Both the position numbers and the translations under genes were made by a program. A DNA stretch of 17,671 bases from an uncultured Rhodospirillales bacterium (lineage in GTDB: Bacteria; Pseudomonadota; Alphaproteobacteria; Acetobacterales; Acetobacteraceae), in the NCBI GenBank assembly GCA_903904805.1, contig CAIVDX010000537.1, positions 1 to 17,671 of the forward strand, written 5' to 3'. Under the pieces are notes generated by a model that made no database searches, was not told the DNA's origin, and saw nothing but the letters and a program-made list of their open reading frames with translations. This document shows, in pieces, positions 1 through 7,605 of the stretch; positions within the stretch are counted from its first letter, which is position 1; every line of letters begins with the position of its first letter.

Positions 1-193
1 AACCAGAACGGCATCATGGGCACTCCGCGTCGACAGTGGGGCCAGCATAGTTGGCCCGGCTGGCCTGTCGATGGCGGTTGTGCGGCGGACGGGCGTGTTT
101 GCCAAACATCTCGCCCGGGACCACACTGCTCGGGTCTGCGTGGCGGCACCGCCATGACGGACGGGAAACGTCGAAGTCCGGGAACAGGACGCC
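1..193. other. 5' edge region with no recognised gene
   Basis: One + frame is open from position 2 to a TGA at 155-157 and could be the last 51 codons of an upstream gene. Its translation (ending ...ARVCVAAPP) resembles no family I recognise, and its third-position GC is only moderate. Another frame is open from 16 to 384 but overlaps the ThDP gene out of phase and is a shadow. The region probably contains the leader of the 194-7547 cluster. Confidence 0.2.
96..108. promoter_or_regulatory. Candidate operator: 13-bp inverted repeat TGTTTGCCAAACA
   Basis: TGTTTG and CAAACA form a perfect 6-bp inverted repeat around one central base, about 86 bp before the start of the first cluster gene. The spacing suits a repressor or activator site. 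No matching regulator gene lies in the window and no clear -35/-10 pair was found beside it, so the role is inferred from position and symmetry only. Confidence 0.25.
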
Positions 194-1930
194 ATGTCAG
201 CACCACAGATGCCGCCGCCACGCCTGCAATCCGTTGCGCAACTGATCGCCGATTGTCTGGCGCGGCATGGCGTGGAGGTGATGTTCTCGCAATGCCTTCC
301 CTCGGCCGTTCTGCACGCCGCGGAAGACATCCAGATCAAGCATTTCACCTATCGCACCGAGAATGCCGGCGCGGCGATGGCTGATGGCTATGCGCGGGTG
401 AGCGGCAAGGTTGGTGTGGTCTCGGCGCAAAACGGGCCGGCCGCCACGTTGCTGGTGCCGGGTCTGGCCGAGGCGCTGAAGGTGTCTGTGCCGATCGTGG
501 CTCTCGTGCAGGATGTCAATCGTCGCGAGACCGACCGCAATGCGTTCCAGGAACTGGATCACATCGCGTTGTTCCAGGGATGCACCAAATGGGTGCGCCG
601 GGTGAGCGAGGCAAGTCGCGTCGCCGATTACATCGACATGGCGTTCGCGACCGCGGCCTCGGGGCGTCCGGGGCCGGTGGCGCTGCTGTTGCCGGCGGAT
701 ATGCTGTTGGAAAAGATCGAGGTTCCCACGGCACGCCATGCCAATCTTGGCCGCTTTCCGCTGGATCGGATGATGGCTGATCCCGCACGGATAGAGCAGG
801 CCGCCGAGCTGCTCGCCGGCGCGCGGCTGCCGCTGATCGTTGCCGGTGGCGGTGTGCATCTCTCCGGCGCCTGCGCGGAGCTCGCGGCCATTCAGGCGGA
901 GTGCGAGATCCCGGTGATGACCACAGTGATGGGCAAGGGCAGCGTGGACGAGCGCCACCCTCTGTCGCTGGGTGTGACCGGATACGCGCTGGGCAAGCTC
1001 TCGCCGGGGCGCGGCATGCGCGAGATCATCGCGGAGGCCGACGTGATTCTGCTGGTGGGGACGCGCACCAACCAGAACGGCACCGACAGCTGGAAGCTGT
1101 ATCCACCCACGGCGACATTCATTCATATCGACCTCGATGGTGGCGAGATCGGGCGAAATTACGAGGCGCTGCGTCTGGCGGGTGATGCGAAGCTCACGTT
1201 GGCGGCGTTGCTGGAGCGGCTGCGCGGCGCACGCGCGCCAATGCCGGACATCGAGCGCCGGATCGCCGAGGCGAAGGCCGTGATGGCGGCATCGGTGGCG
1301 GAGCTTGAGGTCTCCGATGCAAGCCCGATCCGACCGGAGCGGCTCTGCGCGGACCTGCGCCGTGTGATGACACCGGAGACGATCGTGGTGGCGGATGCGA
1401 GCTATTCAACTGTCTGGCTCGCCTGCTATCTGGAATCGCTGGCGGCAGGGATGCGCTTTATCATGCCGCGTGGCCTGGCGGGCCTGGGCTGGGGCCTGCC
1501 ACTGGCGATCGGTGCCAAATCGGCGCGACCCAACAGCCCGGTGCTCTGCGTTGTCGGCGATGGCGGCTTCGCCCATGTGTGGTCGGAGCTGGAGACCGCG
1601 CGTCGGCGGCAGACACCGATCGTGCTGACGGTGCTGAACAACGGTGTGCTCGGCTATCAGAAAGACGCCGAGGACGTGAAGTTCGATCGCCACAGCGACA
1701 ATGTCTTCTTCTCGCCTGTCGATCACGCCGCCATCGCGCGTGCCTGCGGCTGTGTGGGTGTGCGCATCGAGGATCCGGCCGACTACCTGCCGGCGCTGCG
1801 GGCGGCACTTGCGCGTAACGAAACCACCGTGCTCGATGTGATCACCGATCCCAACGCCTATCCGCCGATCACATCGTTCGATGTGCTCGACGATATCCGC
1901 GAACGGCACGCTACCCGCGTGTTCGTCTGA
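194..1930 (+). CDS. ThDP-dependent acetolactate-synthase-like enzyme
   Basis: This 578-residue protein has the three-domain layout of acetohydroxyacid synthase-like ThDP enzymes. The N-terminal Pyr domain carries the catalytic glutamate E56 in TENAGAAMADGYAR and the family stretch FQELDHIALFQGCTKW (118-133). RPGPVALLLPADM (158-170) ends that domain. The middle domain has VAGGGVHLSG (217-226). The C-terminal PP domain has the ThDP/Mg motif from GDG (455-457) to NN (482-483), the usual spacing. It should make or break a C-C bond next to a carbonyl. No acetolactate synthase small subunit follows; instead the next gene is a diketone-hydrolase homologue, so a catabolic lyase/hydrolase role is more likely than valine synthesis. 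Relatives with such roles include sulfoacetaldehyde acetyltransferase, oxalyl-CoA decarboxylase and cyclohexane-1,2-dione hydrolase; the exact substrate cannot be read. The ATG at 194 has AGGA about 9 nt upstream. It is first in a + strand operon. Confidence 0.9.
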   Translation: MSAPQMPPPRLQSVAQLIADCLARHGVEVMFSQCLPSAVLHAAEDIQIKHFTYRTENAGAAMADGYARVSGKVGVVSAQNGPAATLLVPGLAEALKVSVPIVALVQDVNRRETDRNAFQELDHIALFQGCTKWVRRVSEASRVADYIDMAFATAASGRPGPVALLLPADMLLEKIEVPTARHANLGRFPLDRMMADPARIEQAAELLAGARLPLIVAGGGVHLSGACAELAAIQAECEIPVMTTVMGKGSVDERHPLSLGVTGYALGKLSPGRGMREIIAEADVILLVGTRTNQNGTDSWKLYPPTATFIHIDLDGGEIGRNYEALRLAGDAKLTLAALLERLRGARAPMPDIERRIAEAKAVMAASVAELEVSDASPIRPERLCADLRRVMTPETIVVADASYSTVWLACYLESLAAGMRFIMPRGLAGLGWGLPLAIGAKSARPNSPVLCVVGDGGFAHVWSELETARRRQTPIVLTVLNNGVLGYQKDAEDVKFDRHSDNVFFSPVDHAAIARACGCVGVRIEDPADYLPALRAALARNETTVLDVITDPNAYPPITSFDVLDDIRERHATRVFV

Positions 1931-1959
1931 ACCAATCGCCACCGGCCGGAACGACATAC

Positions 1960-2745
1960 ATGCAGCCCGCCTACATCAGAAATCTGCGCACGCGCTTCGA
2001 GGATTATCGCGACAAGTACGAGATGATCCGGATGCGTCGCGAGGATGGCATTCTCGAGATCACCGTGCACACCAATGGCGGTCCGCTGCGCTGGGGCCGT
2101 CAGCCGCATGCCGAGTTGGAGGAGGCCTTCCACAATATCGGCCGGGACCGCGAGAACCAGGTCATCATCATGACGGGTGCCGGCGATGAATTTTCCGGCC
2201 CCGTCGCCGAGCCGAAGGAAAATGCCGCCTATCATCACATGAATGCCGATGATTGGGGTGAGCTCGGGTGGGAATCGAACCGGATTCTCAGCAATCTTCT
2301 GGCGATCGATGTACCGATGATCGCCGCGGTGAACGGGCCGGCGGCGCGTCATGCGGAGATGCCGATCATGTGCGACATTGTGCTGGCCACCGAGAGTGCG
2401 AGCTTTCAGGATTCCGCTCATTTCGTGGGCGGACTGGTGCCGGGCGATGGCATGCATGTGGTGTTTCCGATGGTGCTCGGCCTCAATCGCGGTCGCTATT
2501 TTTTGCTCACCGGCCAGGTGCTGACGGCGCGCGAGGCGCTGGAGGCTGGGGCGGTGAACGAGATCCTGCCGCGCGAGGGGCTGCTCCCGCGGGCGTGGGA
2601 ACTTGCCCGGCAAATCATGAAACAACCCGAACTCAATCGGCGCTACACGCGTCTTCTGCTGGTCGAGCAGCTGCGCCGGCGGATGAGCGAGTTGCTTCCC
2701 TATGGCCTTGCGCTCGAAGGCCTGTGCATCACCCGCGAGCCGTGA
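1960..2745 (+). CDS. 6-oxocamphor hydrolase-like beta-diketone hydrolase (crotonase fold)
   Basis: The 261-residue protein has a crotonase/enoyl-CoA hydratase fold but matches 6-oxocamphor hydrolase (CamK/OCH of Rhodococcus) far better than a hydratase. Shared stretches, recalled from that enzyme, include DREN.V.I.TG (63-73), AAVNGP (122-127), DIVLA.ESA.FQD (139-151), VPGDG.HVV (160-168) and NRGRYFLLTGQ (176-186). The five active-site residues I remember for OCH (H45, H122, H145, D154, E244) fall on H50, H131, H154, D163 and E253; the last four share one constant offset of nine. OCH cleaves a C-C bond of a cyclic beta-diketone by a retro-Claisen reaction without CoA. The gene starts 29 nt after the ThDP gene and probably shares its mRNA. 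The true substrate is unknown; camphor is not implied, since no P450 or camphor gene is nearby. A generic enoyl-CoA hydratase label would probably be wrong. Confidence 0.82.
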   Translation: MQPAYIRNLRTRFEDYRDKYEMIRMRREDGILEITVHTNGGPLRWGRQPHAELEEAFHNIGRDRENQVIIMTGAGDEFSGPVAEPKENAAYHHMNADDWGELGWESNRILSNLLAIDVPMIAAVNGPAARHAEMPIMCDIVLATESASFQDSAHFVGGLVPGDGMHVVFPMVLGLNRGRYFLLTGQVLTAREALEAGAVNEILPREGLLPRAWELARQIMKQPELNRRYTRLLLVEQLRRRMSELLPYGLALEGLCITREP

Positions 2746-2776
2746 CACGGCGCATCCTGAAAGAGACGGCACCTCC

Positions 2777-3679
2777 ATGACGACCATCGCATTTCTCGGC
2801 GCCGGCATGATGGGCAGCGCCATGATCCGCAATTATCTCAAGGCGGGGCATCAGGTGCGGGTGTATAACCGCACGCTCGACAAGGCCCGCCCGCTGACCG
2901 AGTTTGGCGCGACGTTGGCGGATACGCCGGCGCAGGCCGCGGCGGGGGCTGATCTGATCGTCTCAAGCCTGACCAACGATGTTGCCTCGCGCGCCTGCTG
3001 GACCGGACCGCAGGGCGTGCTCAGCGCCACGCTGAAGCCGGGCGCCTATGCGGTGGAGGCGTCCACCGTCTCGATCGACTGGGTGCGTGATCTGGCGGCA
3101 CAGGCCAGCGCGAAGGGATTGCGCTTTCTTGATTGCCCTGTCGCCGGCCGGCCGGACGCCGCGGAGGCCGCCAAGCTGAAGATTTTTGCCGGCGGCGCCG
3201 CGGAGGATGTCGATGCGTTGCGCCCGGTGTTCATGGCGATCGGAACCGAGGTGCAACATCTCGGCCCGGTTGGCAGCGGCATCACCTTCAAGCTGATCTA
3301 TAACGTGATGGGCGCGGTGCAGGTCGCCGCCACCGCCGAGGGAATGGCGGCCTGCGAGGCGGCGGGCATTGATCTGCGCGTCGCCGCGCATTGCTTCTCC
3401 ACCGGAAACACCAACAGCGGTCACGTGATTCGCCACTCGCGCTATATGGCGGAGAACAGGCATGAAGACCCCGTTCAGTTTTCAGGCAATATGCGGATCA
3501 AGGATGTTGCTTATGGGGTCGAACTGATCGAGGCCTGTGGCGAGCAGTCGCGGCTGGGTCGCGCCACCATCGAGGTGTTTGCCCAGATGGATGCGCACGG
3601 CATGGGTGACATGAATGACAGCGAACTCATCGATACGCTGCGGTTGATCGCCGGCCGTCCCATTCCACCAAAGACCTGA
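2777..3679 (+). CDS. NAD(P)-dependent beta-hydroxyacid dehydrogenase (3-hydroxyisobutyrate dehydrogenase family)
   Basis: This 300-residue oxidoreductase has the N-terminal Rossmann motif GAGMMG (8-13), the substrate-binding stretch DCPVAGRPDAAEA (119-131; usually D.PVSGG), and the catalytic lysine K172 with N176 in GITFKLIYN. An all-helical C-terminal half with MRIKDV follows. NRT at 31-33, after the second beta strand, is typical of NADP-using members. It should oxidise a beta-hydroxyacid or reduce the matching semialdehyde or keto acid. The start at 2777 is chosen because the longer open frame runs back into the hydrolase gene, while the protein family begins at MTTIAFLGAG. GAGA lies about 10 nt upstream. 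It sits 31 nt after the diketone-hydrolase-like gene, which suggests it handles a product of that pathway. The specific substrate is not identifiable; the altered PVAGR in place of PVSGG hints at something other than 3-hydroxyisobutyrate. Confidence 0.88.
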   Translation: MTTIAFLGAGMMGSAMIRNYLKAGHQVRVYNRTLDKARPLTEFGATLADTPAQAAAGADLIVSSLTNDVASRACWTGPQGVLSATLKPGAYAVEASTVSIDWVRDLAAQASAKGLRFLDCPVAGRPDAAEAAKLKIFAGGAAEDVDALRPVFMAIGTEVQHLGPVGSGITFKLIYNVMGAVQVAATAEGMAACEAAGIDLRVAAHCFSTGNTNSGHVIRHSRYMAENRHEDPVQFSGNMRIKDVAYGVELIEACGEQSRLGRATIEVFAQMDAHGMGDMNDSELIDTLRLIAGRPIPPKT

Positions 3680-3693
3680 GCCGGACTGCCGCG

Positions 3694-4713
3694 ATGGGAG
3701 GTCAAACACACATATCCGTTTTGACATGGTGGCGCATCGGCGTCGTGCTGTGCGCGTTGGTTGCGCTGCCCACGCTCGTGCGGGCCGAGCGTGTCGCGGT
3801 GACCTACCCTAATCTCAACGGCTCCTACATCTATCTCTTCACTGCCATCGACAGGGGATTTTACAAGCAGGAGGGGATCGACATCGAGCTCAGCGAGACC
3901 GGTGGCGGGCCGGCGACGGCCGCGCTGATTTCGGGCGGCGTGCAATTCACCACCTCTGGCTCCACCGCGATCAGCGCCATTCTGAAGGGTGCGAAGTTGA
4001 AGGTGCTTCTGGTGGGCGACGACCGGCCGGATTGGCAGGTCTGGTCAACACAGGTGCGCATCAAGAGCTTTGCAGATCTCAAGGGCCTGCCGATCGGTGT
4101 GGTGAGTCGTGGCGACACCGGTGAGATCGGGATCCGCTACTACCTGCAGGCGAAGGCTTTGCCGTCGGATTTCGTGGCGTTCATTCCGGTTGGGTCCTCG
4201 CTCGGCACGCGCCTGGCGATGGTCAAAAGTGGATCGCTGCCGGCCACGCTGCTGCATCCTGGCGATGTGGAGATTCTGCGGGCCGCGGGCGGCCTGGCGA
4301 ATGCGAGCCTGCTGGTCGATCTGCGTGAGGATGTGCGCTCCACCTTCAATGGTCTTGCGACATCCGACGCGATGATCCGCAATCATCCCGATCTGGTCAT
4401 CAGGTTCGTGCGCGCGACGCGGCGGGGGATGATTTATACGCGCAACAATCGGGCAGAGTCGCTGGCCCGCTTCGCTGGTTACATGAAGGCAAAGCCGGAA
4501 GAGCTTGCGGGCGAATATGACATTCTGCGCACGCTGATGGCAGTGCAGGGAACCATTCCCCTGGATGTTCAACAGCAGGAGATCGCGCTGCGTGGCGCGA
4601 TGATGGAGCTGAAACCGGCGCAACTGCCGGCGCCATCCGGTGTGTTCGATTTCAGTTTTGCCGAGAAGGCCAATGCCGAACTGGCGGCCGAAGGTGTGGT
4701 GCCGGTGCCATGA
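3694..4713 (+). CDS. ABC transporter substrate-binding protein, NMT1/SsuA/TauA type
   Basis: A 339-residue periplasmic binding protein. A signal peptide covers roughly residues 1-31 (hydrophobic GVVLCALVALPTLV, cleavage after VRA). The mature start ERVAVTYPNLNGSYIYLFTA, then DRGFYKQEGIDIELSETGGG and the AALISGGVQFTTSGS stretch, are the signature of the nitrate/sulfonate/taurine/thiamine-precursor binding family (NMT1). The second lobe begins around FADLKGLPIGVVSRGD. The start lies 14 nt after the dehydrogenase and the stop overlaps the permease start by 4 nt (ATGA), so translation is coupled. No sulfonatase, nitrate reductase or thiamine gene is nearby. The ligand is therefore more likely the compound handled by the three upstream enzymes than a classical sulfonate, but this is inference. 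Confidence 0.88.
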   Translation: MGGQTHISVLTWWRIGVVLCALVALPTLVRAERVAVTYPNLNGSYIYLFTAIDRGFYKQEGIDIELSETGGGPATAALISGGVQFTTSGSTAISAILKGAKLKVLLVGDDRPDWQVWSTQVRIKSFADLKGLPIGVVSRGDTGEIGIRYYLQAKALPSDFVAFIPVGSSLGTRLAMVKSGSLPATLLHPGDVEILRAAGGLANASLLVDLREDVRSTFNGLATSDAMIRNHPDLVIRFVRATRRGMIYTRNNRAESLARFAGYMKAKPEELAGEYDILRTLMAVQGTIPLDVQQQEIALRGAMMELKPAQLPAPSGVFDFSFAEKANAELAAEGVVPVP

Positions 4714-5534
4714 GCGATGGGGTTCTCGGTATTGCCGATGCCCGACCAGCCTCCGGCCTGATGCGCTGGTGGCGGCGCGGTGGCGCTGCGGGAATCGTGC
4801 GCTGGGGCGTGCTGCTCGGCCTGCTCGCCATCTGGGAACTGGCCGCGCGGTTGGGTTGGATCGATCCGCTGTTTGTGTCGAGCCCTGTTGAGATCGTCGA
4901 CAAATTGCTGAGCATGATCGCTGACGGGTCGATCTGGCCGCATCTGTTGGCGTCGGCGGAGATCGCCGGCCTGGGATTTGGCCTGTCGGTGCTGGTGGGT
5001 GTGCCGCTTGGGCTGGCCATGGGGCGGTCGGAATTGCTGCGGTCCAGTCTTGATCCATTCACCACCGCACTGAATGCCGCGCCCCAGGTGGCATTTCTGC
5101 CCTTGTTGATCATCTGGCTGGGCATCGGGCTCGCGTCCAAGGTCGCGCTGGTGTTTCTTGGTTCGGTGGTGATCATGGTGGTGAACACGGAATCGGGTGT
5201 TGCCCAGGTCGACAAGAAGCTGATCGAGACCGCGCATTCCTTCATGGCGAATGAGCGACAGATTCTGCTCAAGGTGGTGCTGCCGGCCTCGCTTCCGTTC
5301 ATCATCGCGGGCATGCGGCTGGGCGTGGGGCGCGCCCTGGTGATGGTTGTGGTGGCGGAAATCTATGCGTCCACCAAGGGGCTTGGGTATCTGATCTTCC
5401 AGGCCGGCGGCATGTATGACACCGCGCAGGTGTTCGTGGGTGTGCTGATCCTGGCCGCGGCGGGTGTGCTTCTCAACGCGGCGTTGCGCTGGCTTGAGAC
5501 GCGCCTGGCGCCGTGGCGCCATGCACAGGAATAG
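4710..5534 (+). CDS. ABC transporter permease, SsuC/TauC type
   Basis: A 274-residue inner-membrane protein of the binding-protein-dependent transport permease family. It has about six hydrophobic segments, for example GVLLGLLAIWELAA, GLGFGLSVLVGVPLGLAM, LPLLIIWLGIGLASKVALVF and VFVGVLILAAAGVLLNAAL. The EAA-type coupling loop runs through ETAHSFMANERQILLKVVLP and PFIIAGMRLG, where the ATPase docks. ASTKGLGYLIFQAGG near the C-terminus is typical of SsuC-like permeases. It overlaps the binding-protein gene by 4 nt and ends 4 nt before the ATPase gene, giving a complete importer of 3694-6312. Substrate unknown. Confidence 0.9.
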   Translation: MSDGVLGIADARPASGLMRWWRRGGAAGIVRWGVLLGLLAIWELAARLGWIDPLFVSSPVEIVDKLLSMIADGSIWPHLLASAEIAGLGFGLSVLVGVPLGLAMGRSELLRSSLDPFTTALNAAPQVAFLPLLIIWLGIGLASKVALVFLGSVVIMVVNTESGVAQVDKKLIETAHSFMANERQILLKVVLPASLPFIIAGMRLGVGRALVMVVVAEIYASTKGLGYLIFQAGGMYDTAQVFVGVLILAAAGVLLNAALRWLETRLAPWRHAQE

Positions 5535-5538
5535 GCCC

Positions 5539-6312
5539 ATGGCGATCGAGATCAATGCGATATCGCATCGCTATGAAAATCAGGATGGCAGCCGGGTGTT
5601 CCAGGCGCTCGGCGAGGTATCGTTGAGCATCGCTGCCGGCAGCTTTGTCTGCCTGCTCGGGCCCTCGGGGTGCGGCAAGACCACGCTGTTGCGGATCGCC
5701 AATGGATTGGTACGGCCCAGCCATGGCGAGGTGCGCATCGATGGCGTGCGGGTCGATGGTCCTGCGGCGAATCGCGCGATGGTGTTTCAGGAGTTCAATC
5801 TTCTTCCCTGGCGCACCGCGTTGGGCAATGTCGAATTTCCATTGGAATTGCAGGGCGTGGCGAAGGCGCGGCGTGCCGACCTCGCCCAGCGCGCGCTTGC
5901 CCAGGTTGGTCTTGAGCGGTTCGCTGATTTCTACCCGCACAAGCTCTCCGGCGGGATGAAGCAGCGCGTCGGGCTTGCCCGGGCGTTCGGTGTCGCGCCG
6001 ACCTATCTGTTCATGGATGAGCCGTTCGGCGCGTTGGATCCGCAGATCCGCGAGCTGATGCAGATTGATCTGTTGAAGCTGCTGGAAACAGACATGAAAA
6101 CCGTGCTGTTCGTCACCCACAGTGTGGATGAGGCGGTGTTTCTGGCCGATCGTGTGATCATGTTTGGCGGCTCACCTGGCCAGGTGATCGCCGATATCGA
6201 CATCGACCTGCCGCGCCCGCGCTGGCAGGATGACGAAGCGATCAAGACATCGCCGCGCTTCACCGAATACCGAAATGATATCTGGCGTCGTCTCAAGCGG
6301 CAACTTGCCTGA
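5539..6312 (+). CDS. ABC transporter ATP-binding protein, SsuB/TauB type
   Basis: A 257-residue ATPase with every expected motif: Walker A GPSGCGKTT (41-49), Q-loop Q83 in VFQEFNLLPW, signature LSGGMKQ (135-141), Walker B YLFMDE with D159 and E160, the D-loop ALD, and switch histidine H193 in VTHSVDEAVFLADR. The VFQEFNLLPWRTALGNV and MKQRVGLARAF variants are characteristic of the nitrate/sulfonate/taurine importers. A longer open frame reaches back to 5464 inside the permease gene, but homologues begin at MAIEINAISHRY and the permease stops only 4 nt before this ATG, so 5539 is preferred. It powers the permease encoded just upstream. Confidence 0.92.
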   Translation: MAIEINAISHRYENQDGSRVFQALGEVSLSIAAGSFVCLLGPSGCGKTTLLRIANGLVRPSHGEVRIDGVRVDGPAANRAMVFQEFNLLPWRTALGNVEFPLELQGVAKARRADLAQRALAQVGLERFADFYPHKLSGGMKQRVGLARAFGVAPTYLFMDEPFGALDPQIRELMQIDLLKLLETDMKTVLFVTHSVDEAVFLADRVIMFGGSPGQVIADIDIDLPRPRWQDDEAIKTSPRFTEYRNDIWRRLKRQLA

Positions 6313-6347
6313 ACAAGAAACGCACACCCACCGTGGAGGCTATCATC

Positions 6348-7547
6348 ATGTCACGCACTCTCGCCCGTTGCCTGCTCGCCACAACCCTGCTCGCCGGCGC
6401 CGCCCAGGCGGGCGAGACGGCCGTGAAGATCGGCGTGCTGGGTGACATGTCGGGCTACGCGTCATCCACCGGAGGTGCTGGCTCGGTGATGGCGGCCAGG
6501 TTGGCCGCGGAGGAATTCGGCAACAGCATCAACGGCAAACCGATCGAGATTCTCAGCGGCGACATGCAGAGCAAGCCGGACATCGCGGCCAACATCGCGC
6601 GGCAATGGTTCGACCAGGAAAAGGTCGACATGATCGTCAATATTCCCGTCTCGTCGGTGGCACTGGCGGTGCAATCGGTGGGGCGTGAGAAGCACAAGAT
6701 CCTGATCACAACAGGTGGGCTGACGACCGCACTCACCCGCGAGCAATGCTCGCCCTGGACCATCCAGCTCGCCGATGACACATCGTCGCTCGCGCAGGGC
6801 ACGGTGCGCGCGCTGGCCGCGCAGGGGTTGAAGAAATGGTTCTTCATCACCGCGGACTTCGCCTTTGGCACACAGATGCAGGCCGATGCGACCAAGGTGA
6901 TCACCGAACTCGGCGGGACCGTGTCCGGCAGCGTGCGCGCGCCGATGGGCAATGCCGATTTCAGCTCGTTCCTGGTCGCGGCGCAGGCGTCTGATGCACA
7001 GGTCGTGGCCTTTGCCAATGCGTCGTCCGACACTGACAATTCGATCAAGCAGGCCGCCGAATTCGGGCTGAACAAAACCAAGCGCCTTGCCGCCCTGCTG
7101 ATCTACGCGAACGATATTGATGCGCTGGGTCTGCAGGAGACGCAGGGCCTGTATGTGACCGACAGCTTCTACTGGGATGCCAACGACACCACGCGTGCGT
7201 TCGGCAAGCGCTATTTCGCGCAGATGCACAAGATGCCAGGCCGCGAGCAGGCCTATGTCTATGCCGGTGTGTTGAACTATCTGCGCGCGGCGAAGGCTGT
7301 CGGCGGCGAGGACTCCGACAAGGTGATGCGGCAGCTGCGCCATGGCGGGTTGGACGTGTTCGGCAGCCATACCGAGCTCCGCGCCGATGGCCGCCCGCTC
7401 TATGATGTGTCGGTCTGGCAGGTGAAGACTCCGGCGGAGTCCAAATATCCCTGGGACTACATGACGCATATCGCAACAATTCCGGCGAGCCAGGCCTATA
7501 TGCCGCTCGACACGAAGGCCTGTCCGAGTGCGGCCTCCGCCGATTAG
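6348..7547 (+). CDS. Branched-chain amino acid-type (Liv/Peripla_BP_6) substrate-binding protein
   Basis: A 399-residue periplasmic protein of a different fold class from the NMT1-type binding protein upstream. The signal peptide is MSRTLARCLLATTLLAGAAQA with cleavage before GETAVKIGVLGDMSGYAS. VKIGVLGDMSG, the NIPVSSVALAVQSVGREKHKI stretch and WFFITADFAFGTQMQADA are typical of LivJ-like receptors for amino acids, amides or aromatic acids. The ATG at 6348 is chosen over the GTG at 6333 because GGAGG sits about 9 nt before it and the signal peptide begins there. It follows the ATPase gene by 35 nt, but no LivH/M/F/G genes are present. It either works with a Liv importer elsewhere or serves as a second receptor or sensor for the same pathway. 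It is the last gene of the + strand cluster. Confidence 0.88.
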   Translation: MSRTLARCLLATTLLAGAAQAGETAVKIGVLGDMSGYASSTGGAGSVMAARLAAEEFGNSINGKPIEILSGDMQSKPDIAANIARQWFDQEKVDMIVNIPVSSVALAVQSVGREKHKILITTGGLTTALTREQCSPWTIQLADDTSSLAQGTVRALAAQGLKKWFFITADFAFGTQMQADATKVITELGGTVSGSVRAPMGNADFSSFLVAAQASDAQVVAFANASSDTDNSIKQAAEFGLNKTKRLAALLIYANDIDALGLQETQGLYVTDSFYWDANDTTRAFGKRYFAQMHKMPGREQAYVYAGVLNYLRAAKAVGGEDSDKVMRQLRHGGLDVFGSHTELRADGRPLYDVSVWQVKTPAESKYPWDYMTHIATIPASQAYMPLDTKACPSAASAD

Positions 7548-7556
7548 GGGGCGGGC

Positions 7557-7586
7557 CGCCGCCGCTCGCGTGGCGGTGCGGCGGCG
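7557..7586 (+). terminator. GC-rich hairpin after the catabolic/transport cluster
   Basis: CGCCGCCGC (7557-7565) pairs perfectly with GCGGCGGCG (7578-7586) across a 12-nt loop, ten bases after the stop of the Liv-type receptor. There is no T tract after it, so it would be a weak intrinsic terminator at best, or a 3'-end stabiliser. It separates the cluster from the carbonic anhydrase gene, which starts 20 nt later. Confidence 0.4.
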
Positions 7587-7605
7587 TTCATGCTAGCTGG
7601 CGGCG

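Noticed and set aside
1..13. AACCAGAACGGCA repeated at 1070-1082
   Set aside because: A 13-nt match is expected about twice by chance in a window this size; the second copy is ordinary coding sequence.
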